6,622 bases of DNA from VGBK01 sp043810615. Lineage in GTDB: Bacteria; Actinomycetota; Acidimicrobiia; Spongiisociales; UBA11373. This document shows, in pieces, positions 1-5,949 of this stretch. Both the position numbers and the translations under genes were made by a program. The stretch spans positions 1 to 6,622 of the forward strand of contig JBDROA010000190.1 of assembly GCA_043810615.1 (NCBI GenBank). Direction: 5' to 3'. The first letter of the stretch is position 1, and every line of letters starts with the position of its first letter. The notes beneath the pieces are model-generated. The model was not told the origin of the DNA. It was given only the letters and a program-made list of their open reading frames with translations, and searched no databases.

Positions 1-5
1 TGGCT

Positions 6-51
6 TGCGTCTGGGTTCGTGACGGGTTTGGGGCTGGGAAACTACCCACCG
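6..51 (+). repeat. Left terminal inverted repeat of the IS3-family element
   Basis: This end pairs imperfectly with 1492-1537. The innermost block, GGAAACT followed by CCCACCG around 37-51, is the best conserved; the outer block around 10-22 also matches well. A one-base gap near 33-36 is needed to keep register. IS3-family ends are transposase binding and cleavage sites. Confidence 0.7.
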
Positions 52-86
52 TCGGGATGGTCCGTGGGGACTACCGGAGGTGGATC

Positions 87-431
87 ATGGCAGAACAAGG
101 TGAGGGTGGGAGCAGGAGCCGCCGGCGGCGTCGCTATCTGACGCCGGTGGAGAAGTATCAGGTGTGGTGTGAGGTGGTCTCGGGGCAGGGCAGCCAGCGT
201 GAGGTCGCCGACCGGTGGGGGGTTGACCGTTCCACGGTGATTGGGGTGGTGAAGACGGCGAAGCAGTCGGCGTTGGATGGGTTGGCGGCGTCGCGGCCGG
301 GTCGGCCGGGCAAGACCGGCGTCGAGTTGGCGTTGGAGGACGCTCGGGCGGAGATCGCCCGACTGCGGGAGACGATCACCGCTCAGGCGGTAGAACTGCA
401 CCTGTTCTGGGGAAAAGGGCCTTGGGGCTGA
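87..431 (+). CDS. IS3-family transposase OrfA (helix-turn-helix subunit)
   Basis: A 114-residue protein with a basic N-terminus (RSRRRRRY) and a helix-turn-helix at about residues 20-50 (KYQVWCEVVSGQGSQREVA, then DRWGVDRSTV). A region at about 75-103 with regularly spaced Leu, Ile and Val suits the coiled coil/leucine zipper usual in IS3 OrfA. The family role is binding the terminal repeats, alone or as the N-terminal half of the OrfAB transposase. I prefer ATG 87 to the upstream in-frame start at 57, because GGAGG at 76-80 lies six bases before 87. The last six codons after AAA (414-416) are read only when no frameshift occurs; slippage there leads into OrfB. Confidence 0.8.
   Translation: MAEQGEGGSRSRRRRRYLTPVEKYQVWCEVVSGQGSQREVADRWGVDRSTVIGVVKTAKQSALDGLAASRPGRPGKTGVELALEDARAEIARLRETITAQAVELHLFWGKGPWG
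410..416 (+). promoter_or_regulatory. -1 programmed frameshift slippery heptamer (G GGA AAA)
   Basis: In the OrfA frame the codons read TGG GGA AAA GGG, giving the canonical X XXY YYZ heptamer G GGA AAA. A -1 slip continues AGG GCC TTG in the OrfB frame, yielding a fused OrfAB of about 467 residues. Downstream, possible stimulatory stems start seven bases later (GGGGC 424-428 with GCCCC 438-442) or slightly further on (GACGG 430-434 with CCGTC 441-445). The heptamer and frames are read directly; the stimulator is inferred. Confidence 0.8.
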
Positions 432-1489
432 CGGCCGGCCCCGTCGGGGTGCGGGTGAACGCCGACGTGAAGGCCGGCCTGCTGGGGTTGATCGACCAGG
501 CCACCGGGGGTGGCTGGTCGGTTCGGCGTGCCTGCGGGGTGCTCGCACTCAACGAGGACCGGGCAGCCAGGTGGCGTCGCCGCCGCCAGGGGGGTGAGCC
601 CCTCGACGACAGCCGTCCAGGTTGCGACGAGGGGCTGCATGCGCTTTTGGGGTGGGAACGTCAAGCGATCGTCGACGTGTTCGACGAATGGGGCCAGGTC
701 GACCGTTCACACCGCAAGCTGGCGCATCGTGGCTCACGTCTGGGACGGGTGTTCGTGTCCGAATCCACAGTGCTGCGGGTCCTTTCCGCCGAGGATCTCA
801 CCCTTCCTGCCCGGCTCCCCCGGGAGCCGGTGGGACCCCGCAGGCCGTGGCCCGCCTGGGTGGAGTATCGGCCCTGCCAGGTGTGGGGCCATGATTTCAC
901 CGCGTTCACCCGTGCCGTCCGGGACGCCCTGGGGATCCTGGACCTGGTGTCCCGCAAGTGGATCACCACCCTGGTGGTGCCACATTCCCGGGGCGAGTCC
1001 GAACACGTCCAAGCCGCCTACACCCGTGCCCTGGAAGCTGAAGGGCTGCTCGGGGTGGTCGAAGCCCGCATGGTCGCCCCCAACAGCGACCAGCAGCTAC
1101 CAGTGCTGCTGGCCGTCTCCGACGGTGGCCCCCAGATGACCTCGGGCACCACCCGAGAGTTCATGGCACTGCACGCCCTGGCCATGCATGTGGGCCGGCC
1201 CGGAACCCCCACCGACCAGGCCCACATCGAATCCCTCTGGGGACACGTCAAAGGCGAATGGCCCCACCTCGAACAGATCCGCGACCCGACGATGCTCCAA
1301 GCTGAGCTGGAACGGAGCCGGGTCGAGTACAACACGGTCCGACTCCACGCCGGGATCGGGTATGCGACCCCCGACGACGAACACGAAGGGAGAGGAGAAC
1401 CGATCCGCAAACTGCGACGCGAAGGGCTCCGAGCGGCACGCGCCGCCCGCATCGCCTACCGTCGAAGACGACCACAGGACAGGACCTGA
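422..1489 (+). CDS. IS3-family transposase OrfB (DDE catalytic domain)
   Basis: This is the catalytic half of the transposase, in the -1 frame relative to OrfA. Counted from TTG 422 it has 355 residues. An N-terminal winged-helix-like region (about 30-125, WSVRRACGVL and VFVSESTVLRVL) precedes the RNase H-fold integrase core. The likely catalytic residues are D158 (WGHDFT), D234 (AVSDGG) and E270 (QAHIESLWGH), with exactly 35 residues between the second Asp and the Glu, as in IS3 OrfB. The C-terminal YNTVRLHAGIGYATP motif is also typical of the family. The start is probably not used independently: there is no convincing ribosome binding site, and the frame is open upstream to the slippery site, so the main product is likely OrfAB. 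There is no internal stop. The basic tail (RRRR near the end) is unremarkable. Confidence 0.88.
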   Translation: MGLTAGPVGVRVNADVKAGLLGLIDQATGGGWSVRRACGVLALNEDRAARWRRRRQGGEPLDDSRPGCDEGLHALLGWERQAIVDVFDEWGQVDRSHRKLAHRGSRLGRVFVSESTVLRVLSAEDLTLPARLPREPVGPRRPWPAWVEYRPCQVWGHDFTAFTRAVRDALGILDLVSRKWITTLVVPHSRGESEHVQAAYTRALEAEGLLGVVEARMVAPNSDQQLPVLLAVSDGGPQMTSGTTREFMALHALAMHVGRPGTPTDQAHIESLWGHVKGEWPHLEQIRDPTMLQAELERSRVEYNTVRLHAGIGYATPDDEHEGRGEPIRKLRREGLRAARAARIAYRRRRPQDRT

Positions 1490-1491
1490 CC

Positions 1492-1537
1492 CCGGTGGGG
1501 AGTTTCCACACCGAAATGCCTCACTAACTCAGAAACA
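1492..1537 (-). repeat. Right terminal inverted repeat of the IS3-family element
   Basis: The reverse complement of this stretch matches the left end of the element. It begins two bases after the orfB stop codon and ends with CA at 1536-1537. The truncated DUF222 reading frame resumes immediately beyond it. Confidence 0.7.
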
Positions 1538-2164
1538 CCTCACCAGCGAGCGGAGAGCGGCCAGCACCACGCCTCCGCCTTCGGGATCCAGGTCACCGTC
1601 CAGGCGCACCATCCCCGCCCAAGTAGCAGACACCCACAGACGTCGCCGCTCGAAAGCACGCTCAGCATCGGCCAGAGCACCGTCGGGGTCAGCGAACCGC
1701 CGTCACTGCGACAAGACCAACGGAAACACACGGGAAGACAGGCGACAAGCCTGCCCTACCAGCAATGCCTCATCCCGGCAGAACAGATCAGGGGAGAACT
1801 CCCGGGCGTCGACCAACAACCGCACCCTCGGCTCCGACAGGTCCCCAGCCGCAAACGCCTCCTGCGTGTGGGGCATGTGACAGAGTGCCCGCGCCACCCG
1901 CACCCGACTGCGGCACACCGTCGGCGGATCCCCCGTGATGGCGATCAGCCACCCCGTGGCCGACCCGAACCCCTCCACCTCCGGAATCCCCCGCCGGTCT
2001 GCCTCGCCAATCAACTCGGCGCAACGAGCCTCCACCTGAGCAGCCACTCGCCGCCTCCGGCGCGGCTCCTCCACCACCCCCGAGGCGGAGAGGACCTCCA
2101 CCGGCACCATAGCGGTCTCATCGGCGGCCGCCGACTGGAAGCAAGAGACAGCTTCGACGCTCAC
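1538..2164 (-). pseudogene. DUF222/13E12-type HNH endonuclease, 5' remnant
   Basis: The N-terminal part of a DUF222 protein (REP13E12 family), a group common in Actinobacteria that normally carries a C-terminal HNH nuclease domain. Reading leftward from GTG 2164, 153 codons are open (RRRRRVAAQVEARCAELIGE, GSATGWLIAI, AFAAGDLSEPRVRLLVDA). They are followed by TGA at 1705-1703, then the same frame continues for 55 codons with strong family character (ADPDGALADAERAFERRR, then VRLDGDLDPEGGGVVLAAL). The stop sits where the family often has Trp (YWRQ-like context), so it looks like one TGG-to-TGA change. The frame ends at the IS boundary at 1538, and no HNH motif remains. The true start is uncertain: GTG 2164 has GAGGT immediately adjacent, too close for a good ribosome binding site. 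It diverges from prfB. Confidence 0.8.
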
Positions 2165-2274
2165 ACCTCAACCTATCAACCAGCAGTGACACAACCGTCG
2201 GGCGACCTGCGGCACCACCGCGAGGGCCCCTCGACACCCCACACCCCCCACTTTCGACGGTCAGCCCCGGCCCA

Positions 2275-2284
2275 CCGCTAACCT
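2275..2284 (+). promoter_or_regulatory. Possible -10 region upstream of prfB
   Basis: CCGCTAACCT contains TAACCT (2279-2284), which fits the TANNNT actinobacterial -10 pattern. It ends nine bases before the prfB ATG. Transcription from it would start at or just before the ATG, so the mRNA could be leaderless or nearly so; this agrees with the absence of a clear Shine-Dalgarno sequence before 2294. TTCGAC at 2253-2258 is a weak -35 candidate with 20-bp spacing. The same 10-mer occurs before ftsE. Confidence 0.35.
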
Positions 2285-2293
2285 CCCTGTCCC

Positions 2294-3413
2294 ATGGATC
2301 AGGATCCCCGAGCCGCCGTCAAGGCCCTGCGGGCCCGCCTCCACGACGCCCGGAGGTTCCTTTGACGTCGATGCCAAGGCAGCCGGCCTCGAGGCGCTGA
2401 GGGCCCGGGCGGCGGCGACCGACCTCTGGCAGGATCCCGACCGGGCTCGCGAGGTGACCCGGCGCCTGGCCCGCGACGAGTCGATCGTGGCTCTGGTGGA
2501 GCGTCTCGCCGGCACTCTCGACGACGCCGAAGTCCTCCTCGACCTATACGAAGGGGAGGGCGACTCGCAAGCCGCCGCCGAAGTGGCCGGCGACCTGGCG
2601 TTGGTCGAGGGCGACCTGGCGGGATTGGAGGGGGAGAGTTTCTTCTTCGGGGAGCACGACGACCGGGCGGCCATCTTCAGCGTGCACGCCGGCGCCGGCG
2701 GGGTTGACGCCGCCGATTGGGCGGAGATGCTGCTGCGCATGTACCTGCGCTTCCTGGAGCGGCGGGGATTCGAGGTGGAGGTGGACGAGGTGCTTCCCGC
2801 CGAGGAGGCCGGCATCCGCTCCGCCACGCTCACCGTGCGCGGCGAGCACGCCTACGGCATCCTGGAGGGGGAGCGGGGGGTGCATCGCCTGGTGCGCATC
2901 AGCCCCTTCGACTCCAACGCCCGCCGCCACACGTCCTTCGCCGGGGTCGATGTGATCCCCGAGGTCGAGGCGGCCGGGGTGGAGATCGACCCGGACGACC
3001 TGCGCATCGAGACTTTCCGCTCTCAGGGGCACGGGGGCCAGTCGGTGAACACCACCGACTCGGCGGTCCGCATCACCCACCTGCCCACCGGCGTGGTGGC
3101 CGGCTGCCAGGTGGAGCGCTCCCAGATGCAGAACCGGGCCCGGGCCATGGCCCTGCTCACCTCCCGCCTGGCGGAGCGTCTGCGCCAGGAGCACCTGGCG
3201 CAGATCGATGAGATTCGCGGCGAGCAGGGGGAGGCGGCCTGGGGCCGCCAGATCCGCTCGTACGTGCTGCAGCCCTACCAGATGGTGAAGGACCTGCGCA
3301 CCGATGTCGAGGTGGGGAACGTGGAGGGGGTGCTCGACGGCGACCTGGATCGCTTCGTCGAGGGCTACCTGCAGTGGCGGCGGGCCAAGCAGGAGCAGAG
3401 CCGCCGCGTCTAG
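2294..3413 (+). CDS. prfB: Peptide chain release factor 2, with +1 programmed frameshift
   Basis: RF2 recognises UGA and UAA stop codons in the ribosomal A site and triggers hydrolysis of peptidyl-tRNA. Translation from ATG 2294 gives 23 codons, then an in-frame TGA at 2363-2365. A +1 shift at CTT continues from GAC 2364 to TAG 3411-3413, giving 372 residues against 365 in E. coli. The shifted protein carries the stop-recognition tripeptide SPF at 203-205 (RISPFDSNARRHTSF) and the catalytic GGQ at 247-249 (SQGHGGQSVNTTDSAVRI), both at family positions. The N-terminal helical domain spans roughly residues 1-110. The ATG was chosen because it opens the zero frame that leads into the frameshift site. 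Expression should be autoregulated: low RF2 slows termination at the TGA and favours the shift. The stop codon coincides with the left end of a MITE-like element. Confidence 0.97.
2351..2366 (+). promoter_or_regulatory. prfB +1 frameshift site (internal Shine-Dalgarno plus CTT TGA C)
   Basis: The bases CGGAGG TTC CTT TGA C combine an internal Shine-Dalgarno-like CGGAGG (2351-2356), a three-base spacer, the slippery CTT codon (2360-2362), the TGA stop (2363-2365) and a following C. This is the widely conserved RF2 recoding signal. The CTT-decoding tRNA slips one base forward, so translation resumes at GAC 2364. Without the shift only a 23-residue peptide is made. Confidence 0.95.
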
Positions 3414-3428
3414 TGCTTTGACCACAAA
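3411..3428 (+). repeat. Left terminal inverted repeat of the MITE-like element
   Basis: TAGTGCTTTGACCACAAA pairs with 3609-3626, with a single mismatch at the eighth base. Its first three bases are also the TAG stop codon of prfB. Confidence 0.85.
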
Positions 3429-3459
3429 CCTTGGTGGGGGTCCTCCACTTGAGGGTCGG

Positions 3460-3594
3460 GTCCAGGCGCACCTGTGCTGGCGGAACACGAATATTCGTGA
3501 CCCCGAACTCCTCGCCGCCCAGCGCCGAGAACGGGCACGCGTCCGAGCCGAGAAAGGCCGGCGATGGGAACGGTCATCCTCACAAGCCGCGTGA
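3460..3594 (+). pseudogene. Possible 3' remnant of a transposase gene inside the MITE-like element
   Basis: An open frame within the element ends at TGA 3592-3594. It encodes a protein-like, charged helical stretch (WRNTNIRDPELLAAQRRE, then RARVRAEKGRRW) with no start codon of its own inside the element. It resembles the basic C-terminal tails seen in transposases and lies close to the right inverted repeat, where a parent IS would have its gene end. No catalytic motif is present and the assignment to IS630 is a guess from context. The frame is also open back through the shadow of prfB, so chance cannot be excluded. Confidence 0.35.
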
Positions 3595-3608
3595 CCCACT
3601 CGCGCGAA

Positions 3609-3626
3609 CCTTTGTGGTCAGAGCAC
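3609..3626 (-). repeat. Right terminal inverted repeat of the MITE-like element
   Basis: Read on the minus strand this is TAGTGCTCTGACCACAAA, matching the left end at 17 of 18 positions. The host sequence resumes as GCCGAGG after the duplicated TA. Confidence 0.85.
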
Positions 3627-3676
3627 TAGCCGAGGGGCCGTCCGCCCGGCCCGATACCTCTCAGAAGATCGGCCCG

Positions 3677-3686
3677 CCGCTAACCT
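3677..3686 (+). promoter_or_regulatory. Possible -10 region upstream of ftsE
   Basis: CCGCTAACCT is identical to the 10-mer before prfB and contains TAACCT (3681-3686, TANNNT). It lies in host DNA between the MITE-like element and ftsE, 66 bases before the ftsE ATG. No convincing -35 box is visible. If used, ftsE-ftsX-smpB would be transcribed independently of prfB. Confidence 0.3.
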
Positions 3687-3752
3687 GCGCCCTGCGTCCG
3701 TGGCGGAGTGGGCGAGGCAATCCGCGGGCGCCCACGCCGCGAGAGGTTTGCC

Positions 3753-4475
3753 ATGATCCGGCTCCAGGACGTTACCAAGGTATACGACGGTGGGGTCGTC
3801 GCCGCCCAGGGCGTCAACCTCGACATCGCCAAGGGGGAGTTCGTCTTCCTGGTGGGAGCCTCCGGCTCGGGCAAGTCGACCCTGATCCGCCTGTTGCTGC
3901 GCGAGGAGCTGCCCACCAGCGGCAACCTGTGGGTGGCGGGCAAGCACGTGAACGTACTGCCGTCGTGGAAGATCCCCCTGCTACGCCGCTCGGTGGGGAC
4001 CGTGTTCCAGGACTTCAAGCTCCTCCCCTCCAAGACGGTCTACGAAAACGTGGCCTTCGCCCTCGAGGTCATCGGGCGCCCTCGCCACGTCGTCCGCCAA
4101 CAGGTGCCCCAGGTGTTGCGCCTGGTGGGCCTCGCCGCCAAGGCCGATCGCCTGCCGCGCCAACTCTCCGGCGGCGAGCAGCAGCGGGTGTCCATCGCCC
4201 GGGCCTTCGTCAACCGGCCACTGATCCTGTTCGCTGACGAGCCCACCGGGAACCTCGACCCGGGCACCTCGGTGGGCATCATGCGCCTTCTGGACCGCAT
4301 CAATCGCACCGGGACCACGGTGGTCATGGCCACCCACGACCACGCCATCGTCGATGCCATGCGCCGGCGGGTGGTGGCCCTCGACCGGGGTGCCGTGATA
4401 CGCGACGAGAGCCACGGCGCCTACGCCATGGTGCCGCTCCTGCCCGAGGCGTTGAGCGAGGGAGAGTCGGGGTAG
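3753..4475 (+). CDS. ftsE: Cell division ATP-binding protein FtsE
   Basis: A 240-residue ABC ATPase, close to the usual FtsE length of about 220-230. FtsE pairs with FtsX at the division site and uses ATP to gate peptidoglycan hydrolases through FtsX. Motifs in order are Walker A GASGSGKST (35-43), Q-loop Q86 in TVFQDFKLL, signature LSGGEQQR (138-145), Walker B LILFADE (157-163), D-loop NLD (167-169) and switch His195 in MATHD. The FDFKLL-type segment after the Q-loop and the DEPTGNLD block are typical of FtsE/LolD-type ATPases. ATG 3753 was chosen over an in-frame start at 3708 because GAGAGG at 3741-3746 precedes it at good spacing and the family N-terminus begins MIRLQDV. Three bases separate it from ftsX, so the two genes form an operon. 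Confidence 0.96.
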   Translation: MIRLQDVTKVYDGGVVAAQGVNLDIAKGEFVFLVGASGSGKSTLIRLLLREELPTSGNLWVAGKHVNVLPSWKIPLLRRSVGTVFQDFKLLPSKTVYENVAFALEVIGRPRHVVRQQVPQVLRLVGLAAKADRLPRQLSGGEQQRVSIARAFVNRPLILFADEPTGNLDPGTSVGIMRLLDRINRTGTTVVMATHDHAIVDAMRRRVVALDRGAVIRDESHGAYAMVPLLPEALSEGESG

Positions 4476-4478
4476 GCC

Positions 4479-5357
4479 GTGCGCTTCCAGTACCTCCTCA
4501 CCCAGACGATCCAGGGGATCCGGCGCAACCCGCTGGTCGTGGCCAGCGCCGTGGTGGCGGTGCTGGTCACCCTGGTGCTGGTCTTCGGGTCCATCGTGGT
4601 GCGCTGGTCCATCGACGATGACATCGGCCGCTGGGACGACAACGTGCGGGTGATTGCCTGGCTGGGTGACGTCTCTCCGGACCAGGTCTTCACCATGCAG
4701 GAAGAGATCGCCGGCTGGCCCGAGGTGGAACAGGTCGTCTACTTCAGCAAGTCGCAGGCTCTCGAGGAGTTCCGCGAGTTGTTCTCCGACCAGCCTGCCC
4801 TCATCGAGGTGGTGGAGGACGACCCCTCGGTGCTCCCCGACTCGTTGCGCATCAAGCCGTCCGAGGCAGGGGACTATGCCGCCATCCAGAATCGGGTGGC
4901 GGTGTACCCCGGGGTGCAGCAGGCAACGGCGGCGGGCGAGGAAATCGACGCCCTGGTGGCCCGCTCCAACCGCATGCGCTCCTTCGCCGTGGGAGTGTTC
5001 ATCGTGCTGGGGGCCTCCGCCCTGGTGCTTATCGCCAACACGATCCGCATGGCGGTGTACGCCCGGCGCGAGGAGATCGCCATCATGCGCCTGGTGGGGG
5101 CGGGCAATTGGTTCATCCGGGTTCCGTTCCTGCTAGAGGGCCTGTTCGAGGGCGTGGCGGGCGCCGCCTTGGCCGCCCTCATCGTGGGCCTGGGAAACAA
5201 GCCCATCGTGCAGATGCTCAGCACGGTCGCCGACCCCGACTCCATCGTGGTCCCCGTCCAGTTCCTGCTGCAGCAGTCGCTGCTGGTGCTGGCCTTCGGC
5301 GCCGCCACCGGTCTGTTTGGCAGCCTCCTGGGCATGTGGGGCACCCTGCGCGACTGA
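4479..5357 (+). CDS. ftsX: Cell division protein FtsX
   Basis: The membrane partner of FtsE, 292 residues. Hydrophobic segments lie at about 19-42, 168-188, 213-237 and 264-286. This gives the four-helix FtsX topology, with a large extracellular domain at about 43-167 that in characterised homologues contacts peptidoglycan hydrolases or their adaptors. The cytoplasmic REEIAIMRLVGAG segment (198-209), following the second helix, is the family's conserved coupling motif. The start is GTG 4479; the ribosome binding site is probably within GGGAGAG (4460-4466) at the end of ftsE, and its spacing is long. The gene ends at TGA 5355-5357, whose final A is the first base of the smpB start codon, implying translational coupling. 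Confidence 0.95.
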   Translation: MRFQYLLTQTIQGIRRNPLVVASAVVAVLVTLVLVFGSIVVRWSIDDDIGRWDDNVRVIAWLGDVSPDQVFTMQEEIAGWPEVEQVVYFSKSQALEEFRELFSDQPALIEVVEDDPSVLPDSLRIKPSEAGDYAAIQNRVAVYPGVQQATAAGEEIDALVARSNRMRSFAVGVFIVLGASALVLIANTIRMAVYARREEIAIMRLVGAGNWFIRVPFLLEGLFEGVAGAALAALIVGLGNKPIVQMLSTVADPDSIVVPVQFLLQQSLLVLAFGAATGLFGSLLGMWGTLRD

Positions 5358-5842
5358 TGCCGCGCCGCGCCGCCCCGGAGGGGACCGGGGTCAAGACCAT
5401 CGCCTCCAACCGTCGGGCGCGGCACGACTACGACATCCAGGAGTCGTTCGAGGCCGGCCTGGCCCTGGTGGGCTCCGAGGTCAAGAGCCTGCGGGCGGGG
5501 CGGGCCGACCTCAAGGACGCCTATGGGCTCATCGACCGCGGCGAGGCCTGGTTGGTCGGCCTGCACATCTCGCCCTACCAGTTCGCCCGGGACGGCGGGC
5601 ACGACCCCGACCGCGCCCGCAAGCTCCTGATGCACCGGGGTGAGATCGAGCGGGTCCGGGGCAAGCTCGACCAGAAGGGCCTGGCGCTGATCCCGCTCCG
5701 CCTCTACTTCAAAGGGGGAAGGGCCAAGGTCGAGATGGCCCTGGCCAAAGGGCAGGCGCGCTACGACAAGCGCGAGGCGCTGAAGCGACGGCAGGCCGAG
5801 CGCGAGATGCAGCGGGCGATGCGGCACAGGAGCCTCGACTGA
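5357..5842 (+). CDS. smpB: SsrA-binding protein SmpB
   Basis: SmpB (161 residues, a normal length) binds the tRNA-like domain of tmRNA and delivers it to stalled ribosomes, where its C-terminal tail occupies the empty mRNA channel. Recognisable family blocks are NRRARHDYDIQESFEAGL (about 18-35), LVGSEVKSLRAGRADLKDAY (about 37-56) and FKGGRAKVEMALAKGQARYD (about 118-137). The basic tail KREALKRRQAEREMQRAMR follows. The start ATG overlaps the ftsX stop as TGATG. The N-terminal extension PRRAAPEGTGVKTIA is somewhat longer than the minimum. Its partner ssrA lies about 107 bp downstream, a frequent arrangement. No internal defect is seen. Confidence 0.96.
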   Translation: MPRRAAPEGTGVKTIASNRRARHDYDIQESFEAGLALVGSEVKSLRAGRADLKDAYGLIDRGEAWLVGLHISPYQFARDGGHDPDRARKLLMHRGEIERVRGKLDQKGLALIPLRLYFKGGRAKVEMALAKGQARYDKREALKRRQAEREMQRAMRHRSLD

Positions 5843-5846
5843 CTCT

Positions 5847-5866
5847 CCCCCTCCCCCGGGAGGGGG
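5847..5866 (+). terminator. GC hairpin after smpB, possible terminator
   Basis: CCCCCTCCC (5847-5855) and GGGAGGGGG (5858-5866) are perfectly complementary, separated by CC. The inner pairs must open to make a loop. No T-run follows, so intrinsic termination is not assured. It starts five bases after the smpB stop, which suits the end of the ftsE-ftsX-smpB unit. Confidence 0.45.
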
Positions 5867-5922
5867 CCGAGGTCGGGGGCGAGTGGTGTCGCCGCGGAAT
5901 CCCCCAAGTCGCCCGGTCGTTG

Positions 5923-5928
5923 TACAGT
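5923..5928 (+). promoter_or_regulatory. Possible ssrA -10 box (TACAGT)
   Basis: TACAGT fits TANNNT and lies 21 bases before the predicted mature 5' end of tmRNA (5950), leaving room for a short 5' leader removed by RNase P. No good -35 box is visible about 17 bases upstream. An independent promoter is expected because tmRNA is an abundant stable RNA. Confidence 0.4.
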
Positions 5929-5949
5929 TAGTGTGCGCTTGATGCCTTC

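Larger units (their letters stand above)
6..1537 (+). mobile_element. IS3-family insertion sequence, near complete
   Basis: The element encodes OrfA and OrfB in the two-frame arrangement of IS3-family elements. Its ends form an imperfect inverted repeat: positions 6-51 match the reverse complement of about 1492-1537 with one gap. Well-conserved blocks are TCTG(G/A)GTT.GTGA, TTT and GGAAACT.CCCACCG. The outermost bases read TG on the left and CA on the right, as is usual in this family. The boundaries were set by extending the repeat outward, so they could be off by a few bases. No perfect target duplication is visible: only five flanking bases are present on the left (ending GCT), against CCT on the right. 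The right end abuts a truncated DUF222 gene. Both reading frames and the D-D-E residues look intact, so the element may be active. Confidence 0.82.
3411..3626 (+). mobile_element. 216-bp MITE-like element, IS630/Tc1-mariner type
   Basis: The left end TAGTGCTTTGACCACAAA (3411-3428) and the reverse complement of the right end, TAGTGCTCTGACCACAAA (3609-3626), match at 17 of 18 positions. Each end starts with TA and lies inside CTAG (3410-3413 and 3624-3627), as expected from TA target duplication at a CTAG site, a preference known for IS630. At 216 bp it is too short for a transposase, so any movement would need one supplied in trans by a related IS. The interior keeps an open frame ending at 3594 that resembles a transposase C-terminus, suggesting an internally deleted IS. 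It lies between prfB and ftsE. The family assignment is inferred from the ends and target. Confidence 0.75.

Noticed and set aside
1188..1880. Plus-strand open frame spanning the end of orfB and the DUF222 remnant
   Set aside because: It crosses the IS boundary and runs antisense to the DUF222 frame, and its Ser/Arg/Thr/Pro-rich product is typical of a shadow.
2544..3599. Long minus-strand open frame opposite prfB (351 codons)
   Set aside because: It is the antisense shadow of a high-GC gene: its composition is His/Ala/Gly/Leu-rich with no family motif, while prfB on the plus strand has SPF and GGQ.
3698..3740. tRNA-like 5' string (GTGGCGGAGTGGGCGAGGCA), reminiscent of the start of tRNA-Ser/Leu genes
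   Set aside because: No acceptor-stem partner, anticodon arm or TTCGA T-loop follows, and the ftsE ribosome binding site and start come directly after. It is probably chance similarity in leader DNA.
3431..4237. Plus-strand open frame overlapping the MITE and the first two thirds of ftsE
   Set aside because: It runs out of frame with ftsE, has a low-complexity Arg/Pro/Gly composition, and ftsE has every ABC motif in the other frame.
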